A stretch of DNA of 35,823 bases from assembly GCA_947478525.1 (NCBI GenBank), contig CANJVU010000025.1, positions 1 to 35,823 of the forward strand, in the 5' to 3' direction. Positions 1-9,942 of the stretch are shown one piece after another (the first letter of the stretch is position 1; the number at the start of each line of letters is the position of its first letter). The position numbers and the translations under genes were made by a program. This stretch comes from Thiotrichales bacterium. Its GTDB lineage: Bacteria > Pseudomonadota > Gammaproteobacteria > Francisellales > CACEW01. The notes beneath the pieces were generated by a model. The model was not told the origin of the DNA and did no database searches. It saw nothing but the letters and a program-made list of their open reading frames with translations.

Positions 1-1723
1 AAATAATGCTCAGGCTGTTGAGATTAACGGCGCGTTTGTGTTGTTGTAGCAGCGTCGATTTAGGTAAATCGCCTTGCAATAAAACATGTTTGCGCACGTT
101 GGGTGGCATAGCGTCGTATACTGCTGCCATCACCCGTTGGCTGGTGAATAGTACCAATACACCATGGGTTTCTTGCTCGAGAATTTTTGGCAACAGTTCA
201 CCGAGCTCTTGGGTGTGTGCATCCGCCATTTCGCCTTGTGGCACGGTTTTCATCAGCGGAATATTGAGTGTCGATTTTTGGTATTCAAACGGGGAGAGGT
301 ACGCTGCGGTTTGCACCGTTGGGTAATACTCTAAACCGGTTTTTTGCAAGAAATCTTCAAATTGACCCAGTGCACGTAACGTCGCAGAACATAGCACGGC
401 ACCTTGTTCAACTTTGTCCCAAAATTGTGAGACTAAAATATTGGCAGCCGAAATCATCGCGGCGTGGCAGAGATAATTGGGTCGCGCGTTTTTATGCGAA
501 CTGTCTTTGGCCAGGCTAAACCAGCGCGCGATAGGAGCTTCGCCTTCCGCTTGGTCATGACAAAATAAATCGAACGTGCGATAAAGCATTTCGCTGTGAT
601 GGATATGATAACCCAATCCTGCCAAGTGTTGATCGAAATTGGTGATCGGGTTGATGTCATTGCGTTCAGTGAGTTTTTGCCGCACCGCAGTCAATTTATT
701 CAAAATCTTTTTGCAGTCCTGCGCCAGTGGTTTTAGCAATTGAATCAAGGCTTCAGGTTTCTCGGATAACAGCCAGGTATTTTCTTTTTGGTGTAGCGCA
801 AAATTGCTGTGCACCAGCTCAAATACAGGCTCTAATTGTGCTTTGACTACCTGGCAGGTCTCGGCAAATGAATCGTAAGCCACATTAGATTCACCTTCAA
901 TGAGGGGAAGCGTCGCCTGCGCGCCTTTGATCATGGCATCGAGCCAATCCTGCGCGCTACGTAAACCCACGGTGCTGCTAAAGTGTTGCACCGCTTTTTG
1001 CGGGAAGTGGTGGGCTTCATCGATGATATAAAATGTTTTATCGGCTTTGGGCAATAAACTACCGGTGCCCATGGCGATGTCGGATAATAAAATATCGTGG
1101 TTAGCGATGATGATGTCCGCCTGACCCATTCTGCGTTTGGCTTTGAAGTAAGGGCATTCTTGGAAAAAGCTGCAGCGCTTATTGCTGCAACCCGCAGCAT
1201 CGGTGGTCAGCTGTTGCCATAACAGATGATCAACGCTGGTGCTCAATGCATCTTTGTCGCCGTCCCATTTGCCGGCTTCAAAGCATTGAATCAGGGTTTG
1301 AATTTGCTGCTGATTGGCTTGTGAGGGTAAGCTGGCTTGCTCCACACCATACATCATTAATTCACCCTGGCCGGAGTGTTGGTTGTACAGTCGATTCAGG
1401 CAGACATAACGCCGCCGACCTTTGGCGACTTCAGCGTTGATACGTATGCCTAAAATTTTCTGTAATTGGGGGATGTCGATCGCGGCCAGTTGCTCTTGTA
1501 AATTAACCGTCGCCGTAGCGATGACAATATGAGTATCAGCGTTGGTGTTGAGCAGCAGTGGAATCAAATAGCCAAAGGTTTTGCCAATACCGGTACCGCC
1601 TTCAATTACTGCGATGGATTTTTGTTGGATGGCGCGTTCCACCAAGAGCATCATCTCGGTTTGTTGGGTGCGTTCCTGATAGCCAGCGGCTTTGAGTTTG
1701 GTAAGTGCGTCGGAGAGTTTCAT
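1..1723 (-). CDS. dinG: DinG/YoaA-family ATP-dependent DNA helicase, 3' end cut by window edge
   Basis: XPD-like superfamily 2 helicase, a 5'-3' DNA helicase acting in repair and R-loop or stalled-fork processing. My translation of the minus strand from ATG 1723-1721 is open to the window edge (about 574 residues; the family is usually about 640-720, so roughly the last 100 or more are missing). Visible: Walker A EGGTGIGKT near residue 40; a four-cysteine iron-sulfur pattern (YVCLNRL, then GCSNKRC and ECPYF); the DEAH box IIDEAHHFP near residue 235; and motifs LCSATL and VLVLFTSQR in the second RecA-like domain. No strong Shine-Dalgarno precedes the start. The start faces transaldolase across an 86-base divergent promoter region. 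Family assignment is firm; DinG versus YoaA is not separable by eye. Confidence 0.9.
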   Translation of the reverse strand, partial: MKLSDALTKLKAAGYQERTQQTEMMLLVERAIQQKSIAVIEGGTGIGKTFGYLIPLLLNTNADTHIVIATATVNLQEQLAAIDIPQLQKILGIRINAEVAKGRRRYVCLNRLYNQHSGQGELMMYGVEQASLPSQANQQQIQTLIQCFEAGKWDGDKDALSTSVDHLLWQQLTTDAAGCSNKRCSFFQECPYFKAKRRMGQADIIIANHDILLSDIAMGTGSLLPKADKTFYIIDEAHHFPQKAVQHFSSTVGLRSAQDWLDAMIKGAQATLPLIEGESNVAYDSFAETCQVVKAQLEPVFELVHSNFALHQKENTWLLSEKPEALIQLLKPLAQDCKKILNKLTAVRQKLTERNDINPITNFDQHLAGLGYHIHHSEMLYRTFDLFCHDQAEGEAPIARWFSLAKDSSHKNARPNYLCHAAMISAANILVSQFWDKVEQGAVLCSATLRALGQFEDFLQKTGLEYYPTVQTAAYLSPFEYQKSTLNIPLMKTVPQGEMADAHTQELGELLPKILEQETHGVLVLFTSQRVMAAVYDAMPPNVRKHVLLQGDLPKSTLLQQHKRAVNLNSLSII

Positions 1724-1741
1724 AATGCAATTTTTGTGAGC

Positions 1742-1770
1742 ATTCTAACATTAATTGCTAACGTTGTCCT
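1742..1770 (-). promoter_or_regulatory. Candidate dinG promoter
   Basis: Read on the minus strand: -35 AGGACA (1770-1765), 17-base spacer, -10 TAGAAT (1747-1742) preceded by TGT, giving an extended -10. It overlaps the tal promoter on the other strand, so the two divergent genes may compete for polymerase. Inferred from consensus match only. Confidence 0.45.
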
Positions 1771-1784
1771 CTCTGCTTTACAAT
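1755..1784 (+). promoter_or_regulatory. Candidate tal promoter
   Basis: TTGCTA (1755-1760), 18-base spacer, TACAAT (1779-1784). A start near 1791 would leave the GGAG ribosome site at 1800-1803 inside the transcript. An alternative TATATT at 1793-1798 would remove that site, so it is less likely. Confidence 0.5.
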
Positions 1785-1809
1785 GAACAGAATATATTAG
1801 GAGTGCACC

Positions 1810-2772
1810 ATGACGGACCAATTAACCCAGCTCAAAAACATGACCACGGTGGTGGCGGATACCGGCGATATTCAATCGATTCAGCGTTATGCACCGCAAG
1901 ATGCAACGACTAACCCGAGCTTGATTTTGAAAGCCGCGGAAATGCCGCAGTATCAGCATTTGGTGGATGAGGCAATTCAGTTTGCCAGGCAGCAGGGCGC
2001 GTCTATCAAAACGCAAGTGCATCTGGCGTTGCAAAAAGTCGCGGTATTGTTCGGCAGGGAAATTTTGCAGTTGATCCCGGGACGGGTATCGACCGAAGTG
2101 GATGCGCGGTTGTCGTTTGATACACAAGGCACCTTGCAATACGCGCGGGAACTTATCAAGCATTATGCCGCTGAAAAGGTCGACTCCAAACGAGTGTTAA
2201 TTAAAATTGCGGCGACGTGGGAAGGTATTCAAGCTGCGAAAATCTTGGAACAAGAAGGCATTCATTGCAATTTAACCTTGATGTTCCATTTTGTGCAAGC
2301 GGTGGCGTGTGCAGAAGCTAAAATCACGCTGGTATCACCGTTTGTTGGGCGTATTTATGATTGGTATAAAAATCATGAAAAACGTGATTACACGGCAGTA
2401 GAAGATCCAGGTGTGCTATCCGTCACCAAAATTTATCAGTATTACCGCAAATTTGATTACCCCACGATTGTCATGGGTGCAAGCTTCCGCAACAAAGGCC
2501 AGATTGAACAATTGGCGGGGTGTGATTATCTGACTATTAGCCCGACGTTGTTAAGTGAATTACAGCAAGATGCGGGTAATTTGAAACAAGTATTAACCGC
2601 GCAAGCCGCCAAAGCCTTAGATTTACAGAAAGTGTCGTTTAATGAAACCGCGTTCCGCTTTGCGCTTAATGAAGACCCAATGGCGACGGAAAAACTAGCA
2701 GAAGGCATTCGTTTGTTTGCCAAAGATACTGTGAAATTGGAACAGATGCTGCAGCAGAAGTTGGTGTTATAA
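1810..2772 (+). CDS. tal: Transaldolase (TalB type)
   Basis: Cytosolic pentose-phosphate enzyme that moves a dihydroxyacetone unit from sedoheptulose-7-phosphate to glyceraldehyde-3-phosphate through a Schiff base. The 320-residue product matches the length of E. coli TalB (317). The Schiff-base lysine is K132 in [14 protein letters not shown]17 (VVADTGD) and E96 (STEVDAR) fall at the same numbers as the E. coli catalytic residues. The phosphate-binding arginine region [11 protein letters not shown] is present. GGAG at 1800-1803 is a good ribosome site 6 bases before ATG. The gene appears monocistronic, followed by the long AT-rich region before priA. Confidence 0.97.
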   Translation: MTDQLTQLKNMTTVVADTGDIQSIQRYAPQDATTNPSLILKAAEMPQYQHLVDEAIQFARQQGASIKTQVHLALQKVAVLFGREILQLIPGRVSTEVDARLSFDTQGTLQYARELIKHYAAEKVDSKRVLIKIAATWEGIQAAKILEQEGIHCNLTLMFHFVQAVACAEAKITLVSPFVGRIYDWYKNHEKRDYTAVEDPGVLSVTKIYQYYRKFDYPTIVMGASFRNKGQIEQLAGCDYLTISPTLLSELQQDAGNLKQVLTAQAAKALDLQKVSFNETAFRFALNEDPMATEKLAEGIRLFAKDTVKLEQMLQQKLVL

Positions 2773-2781
2773 TTTCACCCT

Positions 2782-2883
2782 CCCCCTCTTGACAATTGTC
2801 GTCTCTTTGAAAATGATCAAAAAATGTTGATAACTTTTGTCAAATAATTGCAAAATTTAAAAAACAAGACGGTTGTCAAGGGG
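2782..2883. repeat. Imperfect inverted repeat, arms about 18-22 bases
   Basis: Left arm 2782-2803 (CCCCTCTTGACAATTGTCGT and following) pairs imperfectly with right arm 2866-2883 (AAGACGGTTGTCAAGGGG). The left arm contains its own perfect 10-base palindrome GACAATTGTC. The 60-base AT-rich interior contains a third TTGTCAA. It could be a terminator-like fold after tal, a protein-binding array, or a miniature element. Confidence 0.45.
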
Positions 2884-2905
2884 TTATTTTAAAATATTTT
2901 TTAGG

Positions 2906-2934
2906 TTATGCACATCTGGCGAGTGTGGTAGAAT
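2906..2934 (+). promoter_or_regulatory. Candidate extended -10 promoter overlapping a DnaA box
   Basis: TAGAAT (2929-2934) preceded by TGG gives an extended -10; the -35 position reads TTATGC (2906-2911), which is also the DnaA box TTATGCACA. If used, it would give priA a leader of about 215 bases containing the other DnaA boxes. The block GAGTGTGGTANAATGC recurs before trhO at 25092-25107. Confidence 0.45.
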
Positions 2935-3155
2935 GCAGCAAGTCAGTGAAATTTATTTTAAATTAATTATTTAAATATTTGAAATTTATTGTATTTTTTA
3001 TGATTTTGTTGCGATGGGGTAAGAATTAATGTGAAGATAACGACTGAGTTTTTCCATTTAATTCACAAAATTATCCACAGGATATGATTTTTTGGAAGTA
3101 GAGCAATTTTCTGTGGATAACTCTGTGGATATTATAAGAAAAAAGTAAAAAAAGC

Positions 3156-5153
3156 ATGAATAAACAGTTAGTTCGAGTAGCCGTTCCTGGCCCTTTTTTA
3201 GGGGGGTTGGCGTATCAAGTGTCGGAGTCCATCACAGAGTTGGTGGATGCAACGTGGGTGGGCCGACGGGTTTTGGTGCCGTTGGGGCATCGTAAAGTTG
3301 TGGGTATTATCGATGCTTTGATTGATCACAGTCAATTTGATGTGGCGCGGTTGAAGCCCATCATTGAAGTGATTGATGCTACCTCGATTTTCCCCGAGAC
3401 TTTATTGGCGTTAATTCGCTGGGTATCACAATATTATCACCATCCGTTGGGCGATTGTTTTCAAACGGTGATGCTGAGGCGGTTGTGTGAAGGGAAAGCA
3501 TTTGCTGCAAAACAATCTCCCATTTCATCTACCCAAATTCAAAATAAATTAATGCTAAATGTTGAACAACAACACGCATTAAACGCCATTGATCTGCATA
3601 AATTTCAAGTTTCGTTGTTAGAAGGCATCACTGGCAGCGGTAAAACCGAAGTGTATCTGCAACTGATTGAACAGGTGATCGCGCAAGGTAATCAGGCTTT
3701 GGTGCTGGTGCCGGAAATTGGCTTGACGCCGCAAACGGTTGAGCGGTTTCAAAAACGGTTTGATGTTCCTGTCATTACTTTGCATTCGGCGCTAACCGAA
3801 GTTGAAAAAGTGAAGCATTGGAAATGGGCATTAACCGGCGAAGCGAAAATTATCATTGGTACCCGTTCGGCCGTTTTTGTACCGTGTCAGCAGTTAGGTG
3901 TAATTATTGTCGATGAAGAACATGATCTGTCCTTCAAGCAACAAAATGGCCTGCGTTATTCGGCACGCGAAGTGGCGATCAAGCGCGCGCAGTTGGAGAA
4001 TATTCCGATTATGCTGGGTTCAGCAACACCAGCACTAGAAACACTGTATCATGCGTTAATCAGCAAGCGTTATCAGCATTTGGTATTATCGCAACGCGCC
4101 GGCGATGCCAAGCCAGCACAATTTCACTTGATCGATATGCGTAAACAACCATTATCACATGGTCTATCAAAACCCTTGTTGCAAGCCTGCGAGCAGCATT
4201 TACAGCAAGGTGGCCAGGTATTATTATTTTTAAATCGCCGTGGCTATGCGCCGGTATTGATGTGTCATCATTGTGGCTGGAGTGCCAAGTGTGGCCATTG
4301 CGAACGGCCATACACGCTGCATCGTTATCCCTCGCATTTGTTGTGTCATCACTGTATGCACAGCCGACCAGTGATGAAACAGTGTCCGCAATGTAAAAGT
4401 ACTGAGGCGTTGTTAGAAGTAGGCGCGGGTACGGAGCGTATTGAGGAAGCGTTACAACAAGCATTCCCGACGCGTTCGGTTGTGCGCATTGACCGTAGCG
4501 CCACGCAGAAAAAAGGCGAGCTCACCGCGCTCTTAGAAAAAGGTCATTCCGGCGAAGCGGATATTTTGATCGGCACCCAGATGCTTGCTAAAGGACACCA
4601 TTTTATGGGTGTTACTATGGTAGGGGTGATCGATGCCGATGCCGGATTATTCAGCAGTGATTTTCGCGCCATTGAACGGGTGGGGCAGTTGATTTTACAA
4701 GTTTCCGGTCGTGCTGGACGTGAATCTAAACTTGGTGAAGTTTATATTCAAACCCTGCAGCCACAACACCCGTTACTGATGGTGTTGTTGAAAGAGGGTT
4801 ATTGTGCCTTTGCGCAACAGCTGATGCAAGAACGTGAGCAGGTACAATGGCCACCGTTTGCTTATCTGGCGCTGTTTCGCGCCGAGGCGATGAGTAAACC
4901 CGATGCTGAATTATTTTTACAAGCGTTAAAAAGAACGTTGCAGCAATTGGCGATTCCCGAATTAATGATTTTAGGTCCCATCCCCGCAGTAATGCATAAA
5001 AAAGCGGGTTATCATCGTTTTCAATTATTGCTACAATCGAAAGATCGTGCACGGTTGCATCAAGCGTTATATCAAGTGTTGCCGGCTTTATACAAAACCC
5101 CTGCACGTAAAATCCGCTGGTCATTAGATGTGGATCCGCAAGAGGTGGGTTAG
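3156..5153 (+). CDS. priA: Primosomal protein N', replication-restart helicase PriA
   Basis: 3'-5' superfamily 2 helicase that recognises abandoned replication forks and reloads the replicative helicase. At 665 residues it is somewhat shorter than E. coli PriA (732). Visible in order: an N-terminal 3'-end-binding region (residues 1-120); Walker A GITGSGKT near 157-164; DEEH box IIVDEEHD near 253; LGSATP motif; a zinc-binding insert of paired cysteines between about 370 and 417 (CHHCGWSAKCGHC, then CHHC and CPQC); and the motif V/VI region LILQVSGRAGRES. There is no recognisable Shine-Dalgarno before ATG 3156; the upstream bases are A-rich. The region just upstream carries DnaA boxes, so DnaA control is possible. 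Confidence 0.97.
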   Translation: MNKQLVRVAVPGPFLGGLAYQVSESITELVDATWVGRRVLVPLGHRKVVGIIDALIDHSQFDVARLKPIIEVIDATSIFPETLLALIRWVSQYYHHPLGDCFQTVMLRRLCEGKAFAAKQSPISSTQIQNKLMLNVEQQHALNAIDLHKFQVSLLEGITGSGKTEVYLQLIEQVIAQGNQALVLVPEIGLTPQTVERFQKRFDVPVITLHSALTEVEKVKHWKWALTGEAKIIIGTRSAVFVPCQQLGVIIVDEEHDLSFKQQNGLRYSAREVAIKRAQLENIPIMLGSATPALETLYHALISKRYQHLVLSQRAGDAKPAQFHLIDMRKQPLSHGLSKPLLQACEQHLQQGGQVLLFLNRRGYAPVLMCHHCGWSAKCGHCERPYTLHRYPSHLLCHHCMHSRPVMKQCPQCKSTEALLEVGAGTERIEEALQQAFPTRSVVRIDRSATQKKGELTALLEKGHSGEADILIGTQMLAKGHHFMGVTMVGVIDADAGLFSSDFRAIERVGQLILQVSGRAGRESKLGEVYIQTLQPQHPLLMVLLKEGYCAFAQQLMQEREQVQWPPFAYLALFRAEAMSKPDAELFLQALKRTLQQLAIPELMILGPIPAVMHKKAGYHRFQLLLQSKDRARLHQALYQVLPALYKTPARKIRWSLDVDPQEVG

Positions 5154-5200
5154 CTGACATGAGTTATATTTTTAAATCTATAGAGCAATCTAAAGCGTAA

Positions 5201-6097
5201 TTAAAGTTCTTTCAGCGCTTGTTTGGAGGGTTGCATCAAGAGTAAAGCCAGTAAAATTAAAATAATGGAGCATAGGTTTCCAAGTGTGAGGGTTTCGTGG
5301 AAAACCAACCATCCCCAGAATAACCCGGTGAGTGAAACAACGCCGCCTACTAAGCTATAAAACACAGGCCCTGCGCGTTTGAGTAAAGCAAACAAAATTA
5401 CATAGCCTACGCTGGAGAGGGCGATTTCTAATAAAATTAGCCAGTCATTGAGTTGTAATGGCCAGGCAAATCCATAAAAATCTTTCAAATGAAACGTCCA
5501 AGGCGTGACGCACAGGGCGGAGACAATCAACATGCCTGCGGATAAACTCATTGATTCGGCAGGAACGGGTCTAAAAGCTGCAATAAAGAGGGCGCAGAGT
5601 GCAAAGGATAGTGGCACTAATAACAATAATAACATCCAGGGCACAGAGCCAATGCTTGACCACTGGGAGCCCTCTATGACGATCCATAAAATCCCAATCA
5701 CGCCCAACATGACGGCACATAAGCGTTTGGTGCTCCATTTTTCTTGAGCAAATAAAAGGGCAAGCGGATAAATCCAAATAGGAACCGTATTGACCATCAC
5801 GGCAATCAACCCCGAAGGTAAATGTGCGGCGCAGTAGTACATCAATGTGTTGGGAATGGCGATGCCTAAGACACCGCACAAAATATAATAGCGCAAGTAT
5901 TGAGGGTTGAAAGGCATTCGATGCCGACGCACGATCACGCACAAGAGTAAAAAAATGGCAGGTCCAATGGATTGCCAAAACGAATATCCCAAGGGTGGTA
6001 CGCCATGAGTCACGCAATACCGTGCAATGGAATACCCTGATCCCCAAATAATACCGAGTGCCAGAAGTAAAAAAAGCGGGAGATAGCGACTTTTCAT
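5201..6097 (-). CDS. EamA/DMT-family transporter
   Basis: Inner-membrane protein of the drug/metabolite transporter superfamily (298 residues, about ten hydrophobic helices). The family exports or imports small metabolites such as amino acids; substrate cannot be read from sequence. The two EamA repeats are visible: the first begins IIWGSGYSIARYCV near residue 16, and the second ends ALLKRAGPVFYSLVGGVVSL and FHETLTLGN near 255-285. ATG 6097-6095 lies 7 bases after the rho stop, so it is probably read through from rho on the minus strand. Its 3' end faces priA across 47 bases with no clear GC-rich terminator hairpin. Confidence 0.88.
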   Translation of the reverse strand: MKSRYLPLFLLLALGIIWGSGYSIARYCVTHGVPPLGYSFWQSIGPAIFLLLCVIVRRHRMPFNPQYLRYYILCGVLGIAIPNTLMYYCAAHLPSGLIAVMVNTVPIWIYPLALLFAQEKWSTKRLCAVMLGVIGILWIVIEGSQWSSIGSVPWMLLLLLVPLSFALCALFIAAFRPVPAESMSLSAGMLIVSALCVTPWTFHLKDFYGFAWPLQLNDWLILLEIALSSVGYVILFALLKRAGPVFYSLVGGVVSLTGLFWGWLVFHETLTLGNLCSIILILLALLLMQPSKQALKEL

Positions 6098-6104
6098 GAT
6101 TTCA

Positions 6105-7367
6105 TTAAGACTGTCGCTTCATCGCTTCAAAGAACATATCGTTGGTTTTGGTGTCTTTGAGATGTTCGGTCAAAAATTCCATCGCTGCGATTTCGTTCAT
6201 CGGGTGCATAATTTTGCGCAAAATCCACAGGCGTTGTAATTCTTCTGGGGTGGTCAGCAATTCTTCACGACGGGTGCCGGATTTGTTGAAGTTGATGGCT
6301 GGGTAGACGCGTTTTTCGGCGATCTTACGGTCCAGATGCAACTCCATGTTACCGGTACCTTTAAATTCCTCAAAGATCACTTCATCCATTTTTGAGCCAG
6401 TGTCAATCAACGCCGTGGCGATGATGGTTAAGCTGCCGCTTTCTTGGGTGTTACGTGCGGCACCGAAGAAACGCTTCGGACCTTGCAGCGCATTGGCTTC
6501 CACACCACCGGACAAAACTTTTCCGGAGGAGGGTGCAACGGTATTATAAGCGCGGGCTAAACGAGTAATGGAGTCGAGCAGAATCACCACGTCCTGGCGA
6601 TGTTCTACCAGGCGCTTGGCTTTTTCAATCACCATTTCGGCCAAGGCAACGTGCTTGGTAGCCGGTTCGTCAAAGGTGCTGGCCACCACTTCACCACGGA
6701 TGGTGCGTTCCATTTCGGTTACTTCTTCTGGGCGCTCGCCGATCAGTAGTACGATCAGGTAGCATTCGGGATAGTTGGTGGAAATCGATTGCGCGATGTT
6801 TTGCATCATAATGGTTTTGCCCACTTTCGGCGGCGCCACGATCAAGGCGCGTTGGCCTTTACCAAACGGTGCAGCCAAGTCGATGACACGAGCGGTTAAG
6901 TCGTTTTTGGAGCCATCGCCAATTTCCATTTTGAGGCGTTCTTCCGCGAATAACGGCGTTAAGTTTTCAAATAAAATTTTGTGCTTGGCTTGTTCCGGGT
7001 GGTCAAAGTTCACCGAGTCAATTTTGGTAATGGCAAAATAGCGTTCGCCTTCTTTGGGGGGGCGGATCTTGCCCATGATGCTGTCGCCGGTGCGTAAATT
7101 TAAGCGGCGAATGATTTGTGGTGCGACATACACATCGTCGGGGTTGGCCATATAGGCACTGTTGGAGGCGCGTAAAAAGCCATAGCCGTCTTGTAACACT
7201 TCCAGAACACCTTCACCGAAAATATCTTCGCCTTTGCGGGCGTGAGATTTTAAAATCGAGAAGATAATCTCTTGTTTGCGGGCCCGTCCCATGTTTTCCA
7301 AGCCCATTTCTTGGGCGATTTCCATTAATTCTTGGGGGGATTTTTGCTTCAATTCTGTTAAGTTCAT
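6105..7367 (-). CDS. rho: Transcription termination factor Rho
   Basis: Hexameric RNA-dependent ATPase that ends transcription at Rho-dependent sites. The 420-residue product matches E. coli Rho (419). Visible: the N-terminal helical domain ([20 protein letters not shown]); the cold-shock-like RNA-binding fold with GYGFLR and [19 protein letters not shown] (about 65-115); P-loop PPKVGKT near 178-184; Walker [11 protein letters not shown]; and the Q/R-loop segment [22 protein letters not shown] (only described here as starting at LSGGVE). It lies downstream of trxA, the order seen in E. coli (trxA-rho). A terminator hairpin separates the two, so rho should have its own promoter in the roughly 65-base leader; none is convincing by eye. 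Confidence 0.98.
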   Translation of the reverse strand: MNLTELKQKSPQELMEIAQEMGLENMGRARKQEIIFSILKSHARKGEDIFGEGVLEVLQDGYGFLRASNSAYMANPDDVYVAPQIIRRLNLRTGDSIMGKIRPPKEGERYFAITKIDSVNFDHPEQAKHKILFENLTPLFAEERLKMEIGDGSKNDLTARVIDLAAPFGKGQRALIVAPPKVGKTIMMQNIAQSISTNYPECYLIVLLIGERPEEVTEMERTIRGEVVASTFDEPATKHVALAEMVIEKAKRLVEHRQDVVILLDSITRLARAYNTVAPSSGKVLSGGVEANALQGPKRFFGAARNTQESGSLTIIATALIDTGSKMDEVIFEEFKGTGNMELHLDRKIAEKRVYPAINFNKSGTRREELLTTPEELQRLWILRKIMHPMNEIAAMEFLTEHLKDTKTNDMFFEAMKRQS

Positions 7368-7419
7368 AAGGACCTGTGATTAGTGTGAAAGTGAAACCGG
7401 CGAAGGTGAGGGGCAATAT

Positions 7420-7454
7420 TGAAAGAAGAGAAATCTGCGGCGATGGCCGCAGAT
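7420..7454 (-). terminator. Rho-independent terminator of trxA
   Basis: A perfect 9-base stem, ATCTGCGGC (7433-7441) pairing with GCCGCAGAT (7446-7454), loop GATG. Read on the minus strand it is followed by a T-rich run (TTTCTCTTCTTTC, 7432-7420). It lies 36 bases past the trxA stop and before rho. Confidence 0.8.
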
Positions 7455-7490
7455 GGTTAAATTGTAATGAGGATAATGGTGAAATGCAAG

Positions 7491-7820
7491 TTATTTCAAA
7501 TGAGCATTCACAAACTCGACCAATTGGCCTTTGGTTAATGCGCCGACCTTAGTGGCTGCAACTTGGCCATTTTTGAATAACAGCATGGTAGGAATGCCGC
7601 GAATACCATATTTCGCAGGGGTGTCGTTGTTGTGATCAACATTAACTTTGCCAAACACTACTTTGCCTTGGAATTGCCCAGCCACTTCTCCAAAAATAGG
7701 CCCCAGCATTTTGCAGGGACCGCACCATTCTGCCCAGAAATCCACTAATACGGGTAGGGTGCTTTTCAATACATCTGCTTCGAAGCTTGCATCACTGAAA
7801 GTTTTGACGACGTCGCTCAT
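7491..7820 (-). CDS. trxA: Thioredoxin 1
   Basis: Cytosolic disulfide reductase serving ribonucleotide reductase, methionine sulfoxide reductase and others. It is 109 residues, the standard length. The active site is WCGPC with C33 and C36; the cis-proline loop [11 protein letters not shown] sits near 73-83; the buried aspartate is D27 (VLVDFWAEW). It is divergent from the ppx/gppA-like gene and upstream of rho, as in E. coli where gppA and rhlB lie beside trxA. It ends at a strong terminator at 7420-7454. Confidence 0.97.
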   Translation of the reverse strand: MSDVVKTFSDASFEADVLKSTLPVLVDFWAEWCGPCKMLGPIFGEVAGQFQGKVVFGKVNVDHNNDTPAKYGIRGIPTMLLFKNGQVAATKVGALTKGQLVEFVNAHLK

Positions 7821-7857
7821 GGTATTTTCCTTATGTGGGTTGAAACTTAATTTACTG

Positions 7858-7863
7858 TATAAT
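7858..7863 (+). promoter_or_regulatory. -10 element of the ppx/gppA-like gene
   Basis: A perfect TATAAT at 7858-7863; no good -35 was found at 16-18 bases. It overlaps an upstream in-frame ATG at 7862, which argues that translation starts at ATG 7895, about 25 bases after the expected transcript start. Confidence 0.5.
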
Positions 7864-7894
7864 GCCTCTAATTATCATAAGATGCAACTCTCTA

Positions 7895-8799
7895 ATGACC
7901 AAAAATATTGCCATCATCGATTTGGGCTCCAGCAGTTTTTACCTGTGTATTGTACAGGTCGACGCGCGCAAGCGCTTTAAGACTTTGAGGCGTCATAAAT
8001 TTAAGGCACAGTTGCGCTTGGGCATTAACGAACAAGGTGAATTGACGCTAGCCGCACAGCAACAAGCACTTGCTTATTTAGCAGAATTTGCCACGCTATT
8101 ACAGCGTTATCAAGTCAAGCAAGTACACGCGGTTGGCACCTACACCTTGCGTACCATCAAAAATAGTGAAGCGTTTTTAGTGCAAGCACAGCAGACATTG
8201 GGCTTTTCCATTGAAATTATTTCCGGTGATGAAGAGGCGCGGTTGGTGTATGTTGGCGCCACGGCGAAACGTTCCAGTCGTCATCAAACCCTGGTGGTAG
8301 ATATTGGTGGTGGCAGTACTGAGTTGATTATTGGCAAGGGTCGCGAGATTTTGCGTTCAGTCAGCTTGGCAATGGGCTGTGTCAGTTTTCAGCAACGTTT
8401 TTTTGCCGATGGCGCATTAACGCGTCAGGCATTTGATTTGGCCATTACCGCAGCGCGTGAAGTATTGGTGCCCATTAACCCTGAATTTAACCAAGCCGGT
8501 TGGCAAGCGTGTGTTGGGTTTTCGGGAACGATTCAAATGATTAGCCGCGTCATGAAAGCCGGTGGATTGTCTGGTGGCAGCATTGATGCCGAAGGGTTGG
8601 ATCAAGTTATTGATAAATTAATTTCGTTTCATCGCGTTGAAGCCATTGTATTGCCGGGTTTGCGTGAAGACCGTGCCAGTTTGTTGGCAGGTGGTGTGGC
8701 GATTTTGAAAGCCATTTTTGAAGTGTTGCCGATTCGCCAGTTAACGTTGTCATTAGGCGGTGTGCGCGAAGGGTTATTGGTGGAGTTGTTGCAGAGAAT

Positions 8800-8803
<4 letters not shown>
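7895..8803 (+). CDS. Ppx/GppA-family phosphatase, short single-domain form
   Basis: ASKHA-fold exopolyphosphatase or guanosine pentaphosphate phosphatase, linked to the stringent response. I chose ATG 7895 (302 residues) because MTKNIAIIDLGSSSF aligns with the usual N-terminus and the -10 overlaps the earlier ATG. Visible: phosphate-1 loop IDLGSSSFYLC, catalytic-glutamate region ISGDEEARLVY, and phosphate-2 loop VVDIGGGSTELIIG. E. coli Ppx and GppA are about 500 residues, so the C-terminal HD-like half is absent, as in many short family members. Position beside trxA-rho favours a GppA relationship, but Ppx and GppA cannot be told apart here. Its stop overlaps the convergent galK stop. Confidence 0.88.
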
Positions 8804-9939
<1,136 letters not shown>

Positions 9940-9942
9940 TGA

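Larger units (their letters stand above)
2773..3155. other. AT-rich intergenic region with DnaA-box cluster (candidate replication-origin-like or DnaA-regulated site)
   Basis: A 383-base stretch with no gene. It holds TTATGCACA (2906-2914), TTATCCACA (3071-3079), its reverse complement TGTGGATAA (3112-3120), and two one-mismatch boxes (TAATTCACA 3059-3067; TGTGGATAT 3124-3132). These fit the DnaA-box consensus TTWTNCACA. Between the first and the others lies a very AT-rich run (about 2940-3030) that could act as an unwinding element. Upstream are three TTGTCAA words (2789-2795 inverted, 2837-2843, 2873-2879) and an imperfect inverted repeat. It may be an origin, a DnaA-titrating locus, or DnaA control of priA. 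Confidence 0.6.

Noticed and set aside
4060..5160. Minus-strand frames opposite priA
   Set aside because: Antisense shadows of a well-supported gene.
5154..5200. Terminator between priA and the EamA gene
   Set aside because: No GC-rich stem with T-run is visible in the 47-base gap.
7862..7894. Earlier ATG 7862 as start of the ppx/gppA-like gene
   Set aside because: It overlaps the TATAAT at 7858-7863 and adds residues absent from the family.
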